Of a stretch of 13,016 bases of DNA, positions 1 to 6,246 are shown piece by piece. The notes under the pieces were generated by a model that worked only from the letters and a program-made list of their open reading frames with translations, was not told the DNA's origin and did no database searches. Each line of letters starts with the position of its first letter. Positions within the stretch are counted from its first letter, which is position 1. The stretch lies in NCBI GenBank assembly GCA_016283075.1, contig JAEEMF010000049.1, forward strand, positions 1 to 13,016, read 5' to 3'. The DNA is from Bacilli bacterium (GTDB lineage Bacteria; Bacillota_I; Bacilli_A; RF39; UBA660). Made by a program: the position numbers and the translations under genes.

Positions 1-1518
1 TCTTGTTCCACCTACTTTAAAGTCCATATCACCTAAGTGATCTTCCATACCTTGAATATCTGTTAAAATTGTATAATCTTTTTCATCTTTACTTGTAATA
101 AGACCCATAGCTATACCAGCAACTGGAGCTTTAATTGGTACACCAGCAGCCATTAAACTCATACATCCTGCACAAATTGTAGCTTGTGAACTTGATCCAT
201 TAGATTCAAGTATTTCAGATACAACACGTACTGTATAAGGGAAATCTTCTTCAGATGGCATAACTTGTTTTAAACATCTTTCACCTAAAGCACCATGTCC
301 AATTTCTCTTCTTCCAGGTGATCCATATCTACCAGTTTCACCAACAGAAAATTGTGGGAAATTATAGTGTAACATAAAGTGCTTTTCAGCTTCTAAAGAA
401 AGTCCATCTAGAGCTTGATATTCATTTAAAGCACCAAGTGTAGTTACTGCAAGAGCTTGTGTTTCACCACGAGTAAATAATGCAGAACCATGTGTTCTTG
501 GAAGTAAATCTATATCAGTTGAAAGTGGTCTAATTTCATCCATTTTACGTCCATCAGAACGAGTTTTTTCATTAACTGTAATAGATCTAAATATATCGTA
601 TTCAATAGATTCAAGTACAAGTTTAACTTTAGTAATTAATACCTCTAAGTCTTCACTAGAAAGTTCACTGTTTTCTTCAGTATATTTATTTACTATAGCT
701 TCTTTAATTTCATCTATTCTATTATATTTAACTAATTTTTCTTTAATTCTAAGTGCAGCATCTAAATCATCATGTGCAAGAGCATATACTTCATTTCTTA
801 ATTCATCAGAAATTTCAAGATGTTCATATTCCATCTTTTCTCCACCAATTTCTTCAATAATTTTTTCTTGGAATTCACATAATTCTTTTACTGCATCATG
901 ACCAAACATTAATGCATCTAACATATCTGCTTCTGAAACTTCTTTAGAACCAGCTTCAACCATGTTAATAGCTTTCTTAGTACCTGCAACTGTTAAATCT
1001 ATATCAGATTGTTCTAATTCACTAGGTGTTGGATTTATAATAAATTGTCCATTTACACGTCCAACTTTAACTCCTGCAATTGGTCCATCAAATGGTATCT
1101 TAGATATGCAAGTACATAAACTTGAACCAAACATTGCAGCAAGTTCTGGTGAATAATCAGGATCAACGCTAAGTACTGTATTAACTACTTGTACTTCATT
1201 TCTGAAATCTTCTGGGAACATTGGTCTCATAGGTCTATCTATCATACGAGCAGCAAGAGTAGCAGCATCTGTAGGTCTACCTTCTCTTTTAATAAATCCT
1301 CCAGGTATTTTACCTACAGAATATAATTTTTCTTGGTATAAAACCATTAATGGGAAGAAGTCAGATAAAATATTAGCTGTTTTAGATACTACTGCTGTAG
1401 ATAGGATTACTGTATCACCATATCTAACTAATACAGCACCATGTGCTTGTTTAGCAAGTTCTCCATTTTCAACTACTAATTTACGACCTCTAAAGTCCAT
1501 TTCAAATACTTTTTTCAT
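1..1518 (-). CDS. pnp: Polyribonucleotide nucleotidyltransferase (PNPase), 3' end beyond window
   Basis: PNPase degrades RNA 3' to 5' by phosphorolysis, releasing nucleoside diphosphates, in the cytoplasm and often in the degradosome. I translated 506 codons from the ATG at 1518; family members are about 700 residues. The first RNase PH domain begins MKKVFEMDFRGRKL and includes GRPTDAATLAARMIDRPMRP. A helical linker follows, then the second RNase PH domain with RTHGSALFTRGETQALAV, HGALGER and GCMSLMAAGVPIKAPVAG. The catalytic triad known from E. coli (D486, D492, K494) is present as D493, D499 and K501 in EDHLGDMDFK, close to the window edge. The C-terminal KH and S1 RNA-binding domains lie outside. 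The start is set by AGGAGG at 1523-1528, four bases upstream. The gene follows the 133-residue ORF by 16 bases, so the two are probably co-transcribed. Identification is secure. Confidence 0.97.
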   Translation of the reverse strand, partial: MKKVFEMDFRGRKLVVENGELAKQAHGAVLVRYGDTVILSTAVVSKTANILSDFFPLMVLYQEKLYSVGKIPGGFIKREGRPTDAATLAARMIDRPMRPMFPEDFRNEVQVVNTVLSVDPDYSPELAAMFGSSLCTCISKIPFDGPIAGVKVGRVNGQFIINPTPSELEQSDIDLTVAGTKKAINMVEAGSKEVSEADMLDALMFGHDAVKELCEFQEKIIEEIGGEKMEYEHLEISDELRNEVYALAHDDLDAALRIKEKLVKYNRIDEIKEAIVNKYTEENSELSSEDLEVLITKVKLVLESIEYDIFRSITVNEKTRSDGRKMDEIRPLSTDIDLLPRTHGSALFTRGETQALAVTTLGALNEYQALDGLSLEAEKHFMLHYNFPQFSVGETGRYGSPGRREIGHGALGERCLKQVMPSEEDFPYTVRVVSEILESNGSSSQATICAGCMSLMAAGVPIKAPVAGIAMGLITSKDEKDYTILTDIQGMEDHLGDMDFKVGGTR

Positions 1519-1534
1519 AAATCCTCCTATGTTT

Positions 1535-1936
1535 TTATTTTACCATATTTTTACTATTTTTCTTATAACTTTTGATATTACTAAGTATTTCTATTTTTTG
1601 TTTTCTATTTACATCTTTCAAATGTTTACCAATAGGTTTTAAACTGCCTACTAGAATATATTCTTTTGTTAAAAATGCTACATCATTATTATAAAAGTAA
1701 TCTATTCCAGTTTCTATGTTTCTATATACATTTTCTCTTTTTTCAAATATACCATGTCCTACTACTGTTTCTTCAAAAGTAATATTTGTTATATGAGCAT
1801 CTTCTGGTTCTTCAAAAGTAGTATTTGTTACATGAGCATCTTCTGGTTCATTTGGAGTAGATGTACATTCTTTAAATGGTTCGACTCTTAAAATATCACC
1901 ATAGTAATAATCTCTAAGAAATAAATCTTCTAGCAT
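1535..1936 (-). CDS. Hypothetical protein with 13-residue tandem repeat, between rpsO and pnp
   Basis: I do not recognise this 133-residue protein. There is no signal peptide or membrane segment, so it is probably cytoplasmic. The N-terminal third is acidic and holds two tandem 13-residue units, EPEDAHVTNTTFE and EPEDAHITNITFE, followed by a possible degenerate third (ETVVGHGIFE). The C-terminal half (from about residue 67) looks like a small folded domain with NIETGIDYFYNND and LVGSLKPIGKHL, then a Lys-rich tail. The ATG is preceded by AAAGGGTGG at a usable distance. It lies between the rpsO terminator and pnp, a place where the two genes are commonly adjacent in other bacteria. The stop is 16 bases before the pnp ATG, so pnp transcription probably passes through it. 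I see no separate promoter in the gap after the terminator. It is a real gene by context and ribosome binding site, of unknown function. Confidence 0.75.
   Translation of the reverse strand: MLEDLFLRDYYYGDILRVEPFKECTSTPNEPEDAHVTNTTFEEPEDAHITNITFEETVVGHGIFEKRENVYRNIETGIDYFYNNDVAFLTKEYILVGSLKPIGKHLKDVNRKQKIEILSNIKSYKKNSKNMVK
1771..1848 (-). repeat. 39-bp direct tandem duplication inside the 133-residue ORF
   Basis: Two adjacent 39-base units, 1771-1809 and 1810-1848, differ at only two positions by eye (12 and 22 of the unit). The unit length is a multiple of three, so the coding frame is kept, giving the protein repeats EPEDAHITNITFE and EPEDAHVTNTTFE. The near identity suggests a recent slippage or unequal-crossover duplication. 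Confidence 0.9.
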
Positions 1937-1953
1937 AAAACCACCCTTTTAGC

Positions 1954-1983
1954 AAAAATAAAGACACTCAAAAAAGAGTGCCT
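1954..1983 (-). terminator. Rho-independent terminator after rpsO
   Basis: Read on the minus strand, AGGCACTC and GAGTGTCT form an 8-bp stem with one G-U pair around a T6 loop, followed by the T-rich run TTTATTTTTG. It begins 16 bases after the rpsO stop. The 133-residue ORF and pnp lie directly downstream with no clear promoter, so the terminator is probably partial and sets the rpsO to pnp expression ratio. That last point is inference. Confidence 0.85.
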
Positions 1984-1998
1984 ACCTAACCAATATAA

Positions 1999-2268
1999 TT
2001 ATTTTCTTAATCCTAAGTCTTTAACGATCTTACGATATCTTGTAACATCTTCTCTTAATAAGTAGTTTAATAAACTTCTTCTTTGTCCTACTTTTTTAAG
2101 AAGACCTCTTCTAGAATGGAAGTCATGAGAATGTTCTTTTAAATGTTCAGTTAATTGTTTAATTTCTTCAGTAAGAATAGCAATTTGAACTTCAGCAGAA
2201 CCTGTATCTCCTTCGCTTCTAGCGAATTTTTTAATGATATCAGTTTTAACTTCTTTATTTAATGCCAT
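1999..2268 (-). CDS. rpsO: 30S ribosomal protein S15
   Basis: S15 is a primary binder of 16S rRNA helices 20-22 and organises the platform of the small subunit. It is 89 residues, the standard bacterial length. The family signature is intact: SEGDTGSAEVQIAILTEEI near the N-terminus, then HSHDFHSRRGLLKKVGQRR and SLLNYL with the conserved rRNA-contacting H-S-R-R-G segment. The ATG at 2268 has AAAGGAG a few bases upstream. It is the first gene after a strong promoter (-10 at 2350-2355) and is preceded by a structured leader of about 75 bases that may mediate S15 feedback. A terminator follows at once, so rpsO is largely expressed alone, with readthrough to the 133-residue ORF and pnp. Identification is certain. 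Confidence 0.99.
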   Translation of the reverse strand: MALNKEVKTDIIKKFARSEGDTGSAEVQIAILTEEIKQLTEHLKEHSHDFHSRRGLLKKVGQRRSLLNYLLREDVTRYRKIVKDLGLRK

Positions 2269-2300
2269 AAAAAATTTCTCCTTTCAATCAATTCACAATT

Positions 2301-2334
2301 ACCTAGGATGAATCGGAGACGTTTCATTCCAAGT
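2301..2334 (-). promoter_or_regulatory. Structured rpsO leader, putative S15 autoregulatory element
   Basis: On the minus strand the leader folds into a hairpin. GGAATGAA pairs with TTCATCC through seven pairs and one bulged A. It is extended below by ACTTGG against the CCTAGGT region and capped by an inner CG-TCTC-CG stem-loop. It sits between the predicted transcription start (about 2343) and the rpsO ribosome binding site. S15 is known to repress its own mRNA through leader structures in several phyla. Assigning this hairpin to that class is inference; I did not match it to a defined leader model. Confidence 0.5.
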
Positions 2335-2349
2335 AAAAGCACTACATAA

Positions 2350-2378
2350 ATAATACAATAAACATATTATATATGCAA
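2350..2378 (-). promoter_or_regulatory. Sigma-A-type promoter of rpsO
   Basis: The minus strand reads TTGCAT (2378-2373), a 17-base spacer, then TATTAT (2355-2350). The spacing is ideal and each hexamer departs only slightly from consensus. The predicted start is near 2343, about 75 bases upstream of the rpsO ATG. It lies just after the terminator of the dnaG operon, which supports rpsO starting a separate unit. Confidence 0.8.
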
Positions 2379-2400
2379 GCATTTTTTGTTATTTTTACAT

Positions 2401-2424
2401 AAAAAATACTGTTATTTAACAGTA
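2401..2424 (-). terminator. Terminator of the dnaG-rpoD-trmK operon
   Basis: The sequence TACTGTTAAATAACAGTA is an exact inverted repeat (2407-2424), followed on the minus strand by T6 (2401-2406). The TAA stop codon of the 51-residue small ORF lies inside the stem. The other strand also has a T-rich run after the hairpin, but no plus-strand gene is there. Confidence 0.85.
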
Positions 2425-2567
2425 CTTTTTATATTTCTTATGTATTCTAGGATTTTTTTATTAGTTTTTTTGATTTGTTCTTTATAAGCTCTTGATTTTT
2501 CTATTTTATAATCAGAACCTTTTGTTACAAATTTTGAATTTCCTATTTTTAAAAATCTGATTGCCAT
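2412..2567 (-). CDS. Small basic protein, 51 residues, unknown function
   Basis: The reading frame begins ATG at 2567 (MAIRFLKIGNSK) and ends TAA at 2412, giving 51 residues. It is strongly basic, with twelve Lys and three Arg, and its second half is predicted helical (EKSRAYKEQIKKTNKKILEY). There is no membrane segment. A ribosome binding site, GGGGGAA, lies upstream; its run of G resembles the GGGGAG used by dnaG and rpoD in the same operon. It follows trmK by 18 bases, and its stop codon is embedded in the operon terminator, which is good evidence for a translated last gene. I do not recognise the family. A nucleic-acid-binding role would fit the charge and neighbours, but that is only a guess. 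Confidence 0.6.
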   Translation of the reverse strand: MAIRFLKIGNSKFVTKGSDYKIEKSRAYKEQIKKTNKKILEYIRNIKSTVK

Positions 2568-2585
2568 AATTCCCCCGAGTTGTTT

Positions 2586-3245
2586 TTATTTTAATGAATT
2601 TTGAATTTTTTTAATTATTGATTTTACTTCTAATTTCTTATCTATTGTAGTTCTTAGAAGTGAGGAAATAGAAATATTATCATATATAGTTTCGTACTTA
2701 TTTAGTAAGTAATTCTTATATTCTTTTATTATCTTAGTTTTTCTTCTTCTTATTACTGGCCCTATAAGTAAATCTGTATAACTATAATATTTCTTTCCTT
2801 TTTTAAGTTTCATAATAACATAATAAATGTTATTATCAAATACCACCTTTTCATCTTCTATTGTATATTTATCAGATAGATTTGCTCTTAATTCATATAA
2901 CTCAGTATTAGACTGAAGAATAATAGTATTAGCATTACAGTTTTCAAGTATTGATAATATTGTATCAGTACCCATTCCTGCTATTACTACTACATCTTTT
3001 TCTGAGTGTTCTATATTTTTAAGTCCATCTGATTTAACGAGTTTAATTTCGTCCTCTAATTTAAATTTCTTAACATTTACTCTAGCTTTTTCAATACAGT
3101 TTTCACTTATATCTGATGCTATACAGTTACAATCTTTATTGATAGCTAAATATATATCAAGTAGTGCATGATCACAACCTACATCAATTACAGATGAATG
3201 TGCTGGAATAAATGATGCTATTTCAATTAATCTTTTAGAAAACAT
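2586..3245 (-). CDS. trmK: tRNA (adenine(22)-N1)-methyltransferase, TrmK family
   Basis: TrmK uses S-adenosylmethionine to make m1A at position 22 of tRNA in the cytoplasm. From the ATG at 3245 it has 219 residues, near the family length. The N-terminus MFSKRLIEIASFIP matches the family start. SAM motif I is DVGCDHALL (residues 21-29), an acidic residue ends the next strand (IASDIS), and IAGMG (88-92) is typical of the family. The family's LQPN motif appears as LQSN (about 110-113). A Lys-rich helical C-terminal domain follows. The order dnaG-rpoD-trmK is conserved in Bacillota and supports the name. The ATG is one base after the rpoD stop (TAATATG) with no clear ribosome binding site, suggesting translational coupling. 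An in-frame TTG at 3254 would add three residues and overlap rpoD by eight bases. Family call is confident; the exact start is less so. Confidence 0.9.
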   Translation of the reverse strand: MFSKRLIEIASFIPAHSSVIDVGCDHALLDIYLAINKDCNCIASDISENCIEKARVNVKKFKLEDEIKLVKSDGLKNIEHSEKDVVVIAGMGTDTILSILENCNANTIILQSNTELYELRANLSDKYTIEDEKVVFDNNIYYVIMKLKKGKKYYSYTDLLIGPVIRRRKTKIIKEYKNYLLNKYETIYDNISISSLLRTTIDKKLEVKSIIKKIQNSLK

Positions 3246-3246
3246 A

Positions 3247-4326
3247 TTATTCAACCATGTAATCTTTTAATTTACGAGAACGAGATGGATGGCGTAATTT
3301 TCTTAAAGCTTTTGCTTCAATTTGACGGATACGTTCACGAGTTACTCCAAACATTTGTCCTACTTCTTCAAGTGTTCTTGATTTTCCATCTTCAAGTCCA
3401 AATCTTAAACGAATTACTTTTTCTTCTCTTTCAGTAAGTGTTAAAAGTACTTCAGCAATTTCATCTTTTAAGATTTCATTAGTTGCATATTCTTCAGGAC
3501 TCATGTTTCTTTCATCTGGTACGAAGTCACCTAAATGTGAATCATCTTCTTCGCCGATTGGAGTCTCTAAACTAACTGGTTCTTGACTAATTTTATAAAT
3601 TTCACGGATTTTATCTACTGATATACCCATTTTTGCTGCTAATTCTTCTTCAGATGGTTCTCTATTAAGTTCTAGAGTTAATTGTCTTTGAATTCTAGCA
3701 AGTTTATTAATTGTTTCAACCATATGAACTGGAACACGGATTGTTCTAGCTTGATCTGCTATAGCTCTTGTAATTGCTTGTCTAATCCACCAAGTTGCAT
3801 ATGTAGAGAATTTATATCCTTTAGTAACATCAAATTTTTCTACTGATTTCATTAAACCAATATTACCTTCTTGAATTAAGTCTAGGAATAACATTCCTCT
3901 ACCTACATATCTTTTTGCAATTGATACAACAAGACGAAGGTTTGCTTCTGCTAAAATTGTTTTAGCTTCTTCATCACCAGCTGCTATTCTATCAGCAAGT
4001 GCTGCTTCTTCATCCATATTTAAAAGTTTGATTTGACCTATTTCTTTTAAATACATTCTAACTGGGTCATTAATATTTAAGTCTTTAGTTAGAATATCGT
4101 CTGATAAAAGTGCTGAATCTCCTCCAGATACATCATCTGTATCATCTTCAGAAACAATTGTAATATTATTTTCGTTTAATACATTATATAAATCATCTAG
4201 TGCATCTGCATCAAGTTCTAATCCTTTTAAAGATGCTGCTAGTTGTTCATATGTAATTTTTCCTGTTTCTTTACCTAATCTAACTAACTCTTCTTTTCTT
4301 TCATCAAATGTTTTTATTTTATCCAT
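3247..4326 (-). CDS. rpoD: RNA polymerase primary sigma factor
   Basis: This is the housekeeping sigma factor (sigA/rpoD) that directs core RNA polymerase to -10/-35 promoters. It has 359 residues, the compact Bacillota size. A region 1.1-like domain (about 5-58) contains ITYEQLAASL, then an acidic linker. Region 1.2 starts NDPVRMYLKEIGQI (about 86-99). Region 2 has EANLRLVVSIAKRYVGRG, DLIQEGNIGLM and the -10-melting YKFSTYATWWIRQAI (171-185). Region 3 runs about 200-280. Region 4.2 carries the -35-binding helix-turn-helix TLEEVGQMFGVTRERIRQIE (318-337). The ATG at 4326 has GGGGAG upstream. It follows dnaG by 14 bases and touches trmK, all in one operon. The promoters seen here (TTGAAC-N17-TATACT, TTGCAT-N17-TATTAT) fit this factor. 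Identification is certain. Confidence 0.99.
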   Translation of the reverse strand: MDKIKTFDERKEELVRLGKETGKITYEQLAASLKGLELDADALDDLYNVLNENNITIVSEDDTDDVSGGDSALLSDDILTKDLNINDPVRMYLKEIGQIKLLNMDEEAALADRIAAGDEEAKTILAEANLRLVVSIAKRYVGRGMLFLDLIQEGNIGLMKSVEKFDVTKGYKFSTYATWWIRQAITRAIADQARTIRVPVHMVETINKLARIQRQLTLELNREPSEEELAAKMGISVDKIREIYKISQEPVSLETPIGEEDDSHLGDFVPDERNMSPEEYATNEILKDEIAEVLLTLTEREEKVIRLRFGLEDGKSRTLEEVGQMFGVTRERIRQIEAKALRKLRHPSRSRKLKDYMVE

Positions 4327-4340
4327 ATATACTCCCCTAT

Positions 4341-6092
4341 CTACATGTTTTCTTTCTGTATTTTTAAATCAGCTATTTTAGAAGCTAATTCTTTTTGTTT
4401 TTCTATATCTGTAATTTTCTTTATTTCGTCTTGTAATTTCTTTATTTGCATTTCAAATAGATTATCTTTAATAGTTACTATATAATCATCTATTACTTTT
4501 AAATCTACTTCATCACTTAAGTTTAAATCAAGTATTTCACTTGTTGTTTCATTTAGTTCTGGATAACTTTCTATATAACTTAAGAAATCTGCAAGTGATA
4601 TTTCACCATACTTATGATAATAAGCACTTATTTCATTAGCAAGTCTTCTTAATTTAGGATTACTTAAGAATACTGACCTATTATTATATATTTTAATTAC
4701 TCCTTTAGAGTTAAGCATGTAATAAACTAAATTTCTTTCGGCTTTTTCATATCCTTTTAGTTTTTTATCATCTTTTACTTCTTTTTTTATTTCTTCTTTA
4801 GGTTCTTCTTTCTCAGTAATTCTTTCTTTTAAGAAATCAATATCTAGTCCTGATTCTATACTAAGTTTTTTAAGTGTAATTTCTTTTAAGATATCATCAT
4901 TTACTTTAGATAATTCTTTTATTACATTATTTACGTATTTAGCGAGTTCTTCTGATTTGGATATATCTTTATTTTCTTTTAAATATGATAGTTTAAAATC
5001 CATTACATTTATAGGATTATCTATTTTTTCTTTAAACTTATCATATCCATATTTTAAGATATATTCATCTGGATCTAGATTTTCTTCTAATCTTATTACT
5101 TTAGGTATTACTCCTACTTTAGCAAGTTCATCAATGCATGAGAATGTAGCGTGTGCTCCTGCTTCATCACCATCGAAACATAAATATATTTCTTTAGCCA
5201 TCTTTTTTAAGATATTAGCTTGGTTTTTAGTTACTGCTGTACCCATCATAGCTACACAGTTTTTAATACCTACAGTATATGCTCTAATTACGTCCATGAA
5301 GCCTTCCATAACGATTACATAACCTTTATTTCGAACTTCTTCTTTACTTCTTGCATAATTATAGATTAATTCGCCTTTTTTGAAGATTTCTGTTTCTTTA
5401 GTATTAATATACTTAGAAGTATCTTTTCTATTATATATACGCCCTGAAAAGCCTACTACGCGGCCTTGAAGGTCTTCTAAAGGAAACATTATTCTATCCA
5501 TATAAATATCATTAAGTCCATAGTTATTATCAATAACAAGACCACTTTTAATTAAGTTTTCTTTAGTTACTCCCTTTTTGGTAAGGAATTTAGTAAGTAA
5601 ACTTCTGTCTTGAAGTGATAAACCTATTTTAAATTCTTTAATTATTTCATCATTAATACTTCTTTTATTTAAATATTCTCTAGCTTCTTTACCACTAGCT
5701 GTATTTAATATATTATGATAAAACTTAAGACTATCTTCATATACATCATATAAAGCACTATATTTATTACTGTCTTTAACAAGTGATTTGAAGTGAAGAT
5801 CAAGCTCTACTCCTCCTAAATCAGCACATTTCTTTACAGCTTCTATAAATGATATATTTTCATAATCTTCTATGAATTTAAAAACATTACCTTTGGCACC
5901 ACAAGAGAAACATTTATATATTTGTTTATCTTTAGATACACTCATACTTGGACTATTATCATCATGAAATGGACATATTCCAAAAAGGTTTTTTCCTTTG
6001 GGAATTAAACTAATATAACTAGATATCACATCAACTATATCAACACTATTTCGTATTTCATTTAGTTTTTCTTGAGATATATTGTTGTTCAT
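4341..6092 (-). CDS. dnaG: DNA primase
   Basis: DnaG makes the RNA primers for lagging-strand synthesis and works with the replicative helicase. It has 583 residues, a normal length. The N-terminal CHC2 zinc-binding domain shows C40-x2-H43 and C61-x2-C64 (CPFH ... CFSC). The RNA polymerase core follows, with RIMFPLEDLQGRVVGFSGR. The TOPRIM part has the acidic motifs VIVMEGFMDVIRAY and LCFDGDEAG, which bind the catalytic metal. A charged Lys/Glu linker (about 415-440) leads to a helical C-terminal helicase-binding domain starting near AERNLVYYML. The ATG at 6092 has GGGGAGGTG upstream. It is the first gene of the dnaG-rpoD-trmK operon, driven by an extended -10 promoter at about 6187. The stop is TAG, one of only two in the window. 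Identification is certain. Confidence 0.99.
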   Translation of the reverse strand: MNNNISQEKLNEIRNSVDIVDVISSYISLIPKGKNLFGICPFHDDNSPSMSVSKDKQIYKCFSCGAKGNVFKFIEDYENISFIEAVKKCADLGGVELDLHFKSLVKDSNKYSALYDVYEDSLKFYHNILNTASGKEAREYLNKRSINDEIIKEFKIGLSLQDRSLLTKFLTKKGVTKENLIKSGLVIDNNYGLNDIYMDRIMFPLEDLQGRVVGFSGRIYNRKDTSKYINTKETEIFKKGELIYNYARSKEEVRNKGYVIVMEGFMDVIRAYTVGIKNCVAMMGTAVTKNQANILKKMAKEIYLCFDGDEAGAHATFSCIDELAKVGVIPKVIRLEENLDPDEYILKYGYDKFKEKIDNPINVMDFKLSYLKENKDISKSEELAKYVNNVIKELSKVNDDILKEITLKKLSIESGLDIDFLKERITEKEEPKEEIKKEVKDDKKLKGYEKAERNLVYYMLNSKGVIKIYNNRSVFLSNPKLRRLANEISAYYHKYGEISLADFLSYIESYPELNETTSEILDLNLSDEVDLKVIDDYIVTIKDNLFEMQIKKLQDEIKKITDIEKQKELASKIADLKIQKENM

Positions 6093-6186
6093 AGTTTACA
6101 CCTCCCCACATTAATAATATACGACAAAACTTTCTCATATCCTTTTTTTTAGGCAAAGAAATTTCAATTTTTTTGATTTTTTTGCT

Positions 6187-6195
6187 ATTATAGCA
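6187..6195 (-). promoter_or_regulatory. Extended -10 promoter of the dnaG operon
   Basis: The minus strand reads TGCTATAAT, a perfect -10 with the TGn extension (6195-6187). No good -35 hexamer stands 17 bases upstream (CCTTCT), which the extension can offset. The predicted start near 6180 gives a leader of about 88 bases before the dnaG ATG. Confidence 0.75.
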
Positions 6196-6218
6196 CATTT
6201 TTTACGGTTAGAAGGCAT

Positions 6219-6242
6219 AAAAAAAGCAAATTTTTCATTTGC
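6219..6242 (-). terminator. Terminator of the glycosidase/lectin-like operon
   Basis: The minus strand has GCAAAT-GAAAA-ATTTGC (6242-6226), a 6-bp stem with a five-base loop, followed by T7. A flanking A run (6248-6243) can extend the stem and makes the element usable in both directions. It begins just after the TAA stop of the upstream gene. Confidence 0.88.
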
Positions 6243-6246
6243 TTTT

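Noticed and set aside
962..1156. Open frame on the plus strand inside pnp
   Set aside because: It is antisense to the well-conserved second RNase PH region of PNPase, has no ribosome binding site and no recognisable protein.
1771..1848. Short repeats as a CRISPR array
   Set aside because: There are only two adjacent copies with no spacers, in frame within a coding gene.
4957..5322. 121-codon open frame on the plus strand inside dnaG
   Set aside because: It is a shadow of the TOPRIM and following region of primase; its hydrophobic and Ser-rich composition is what antisense of AT-rich coding sequence gives.
6153..6185. AT-rich inverted repeat (GCAAA ... TTTGC) near the dnaG promoter
   Set aside because: It spans the predicted transcription start, so the full hairpin would not be in the RNA. 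It contains a mismatch and a bulge and may be chance in A/T runs.
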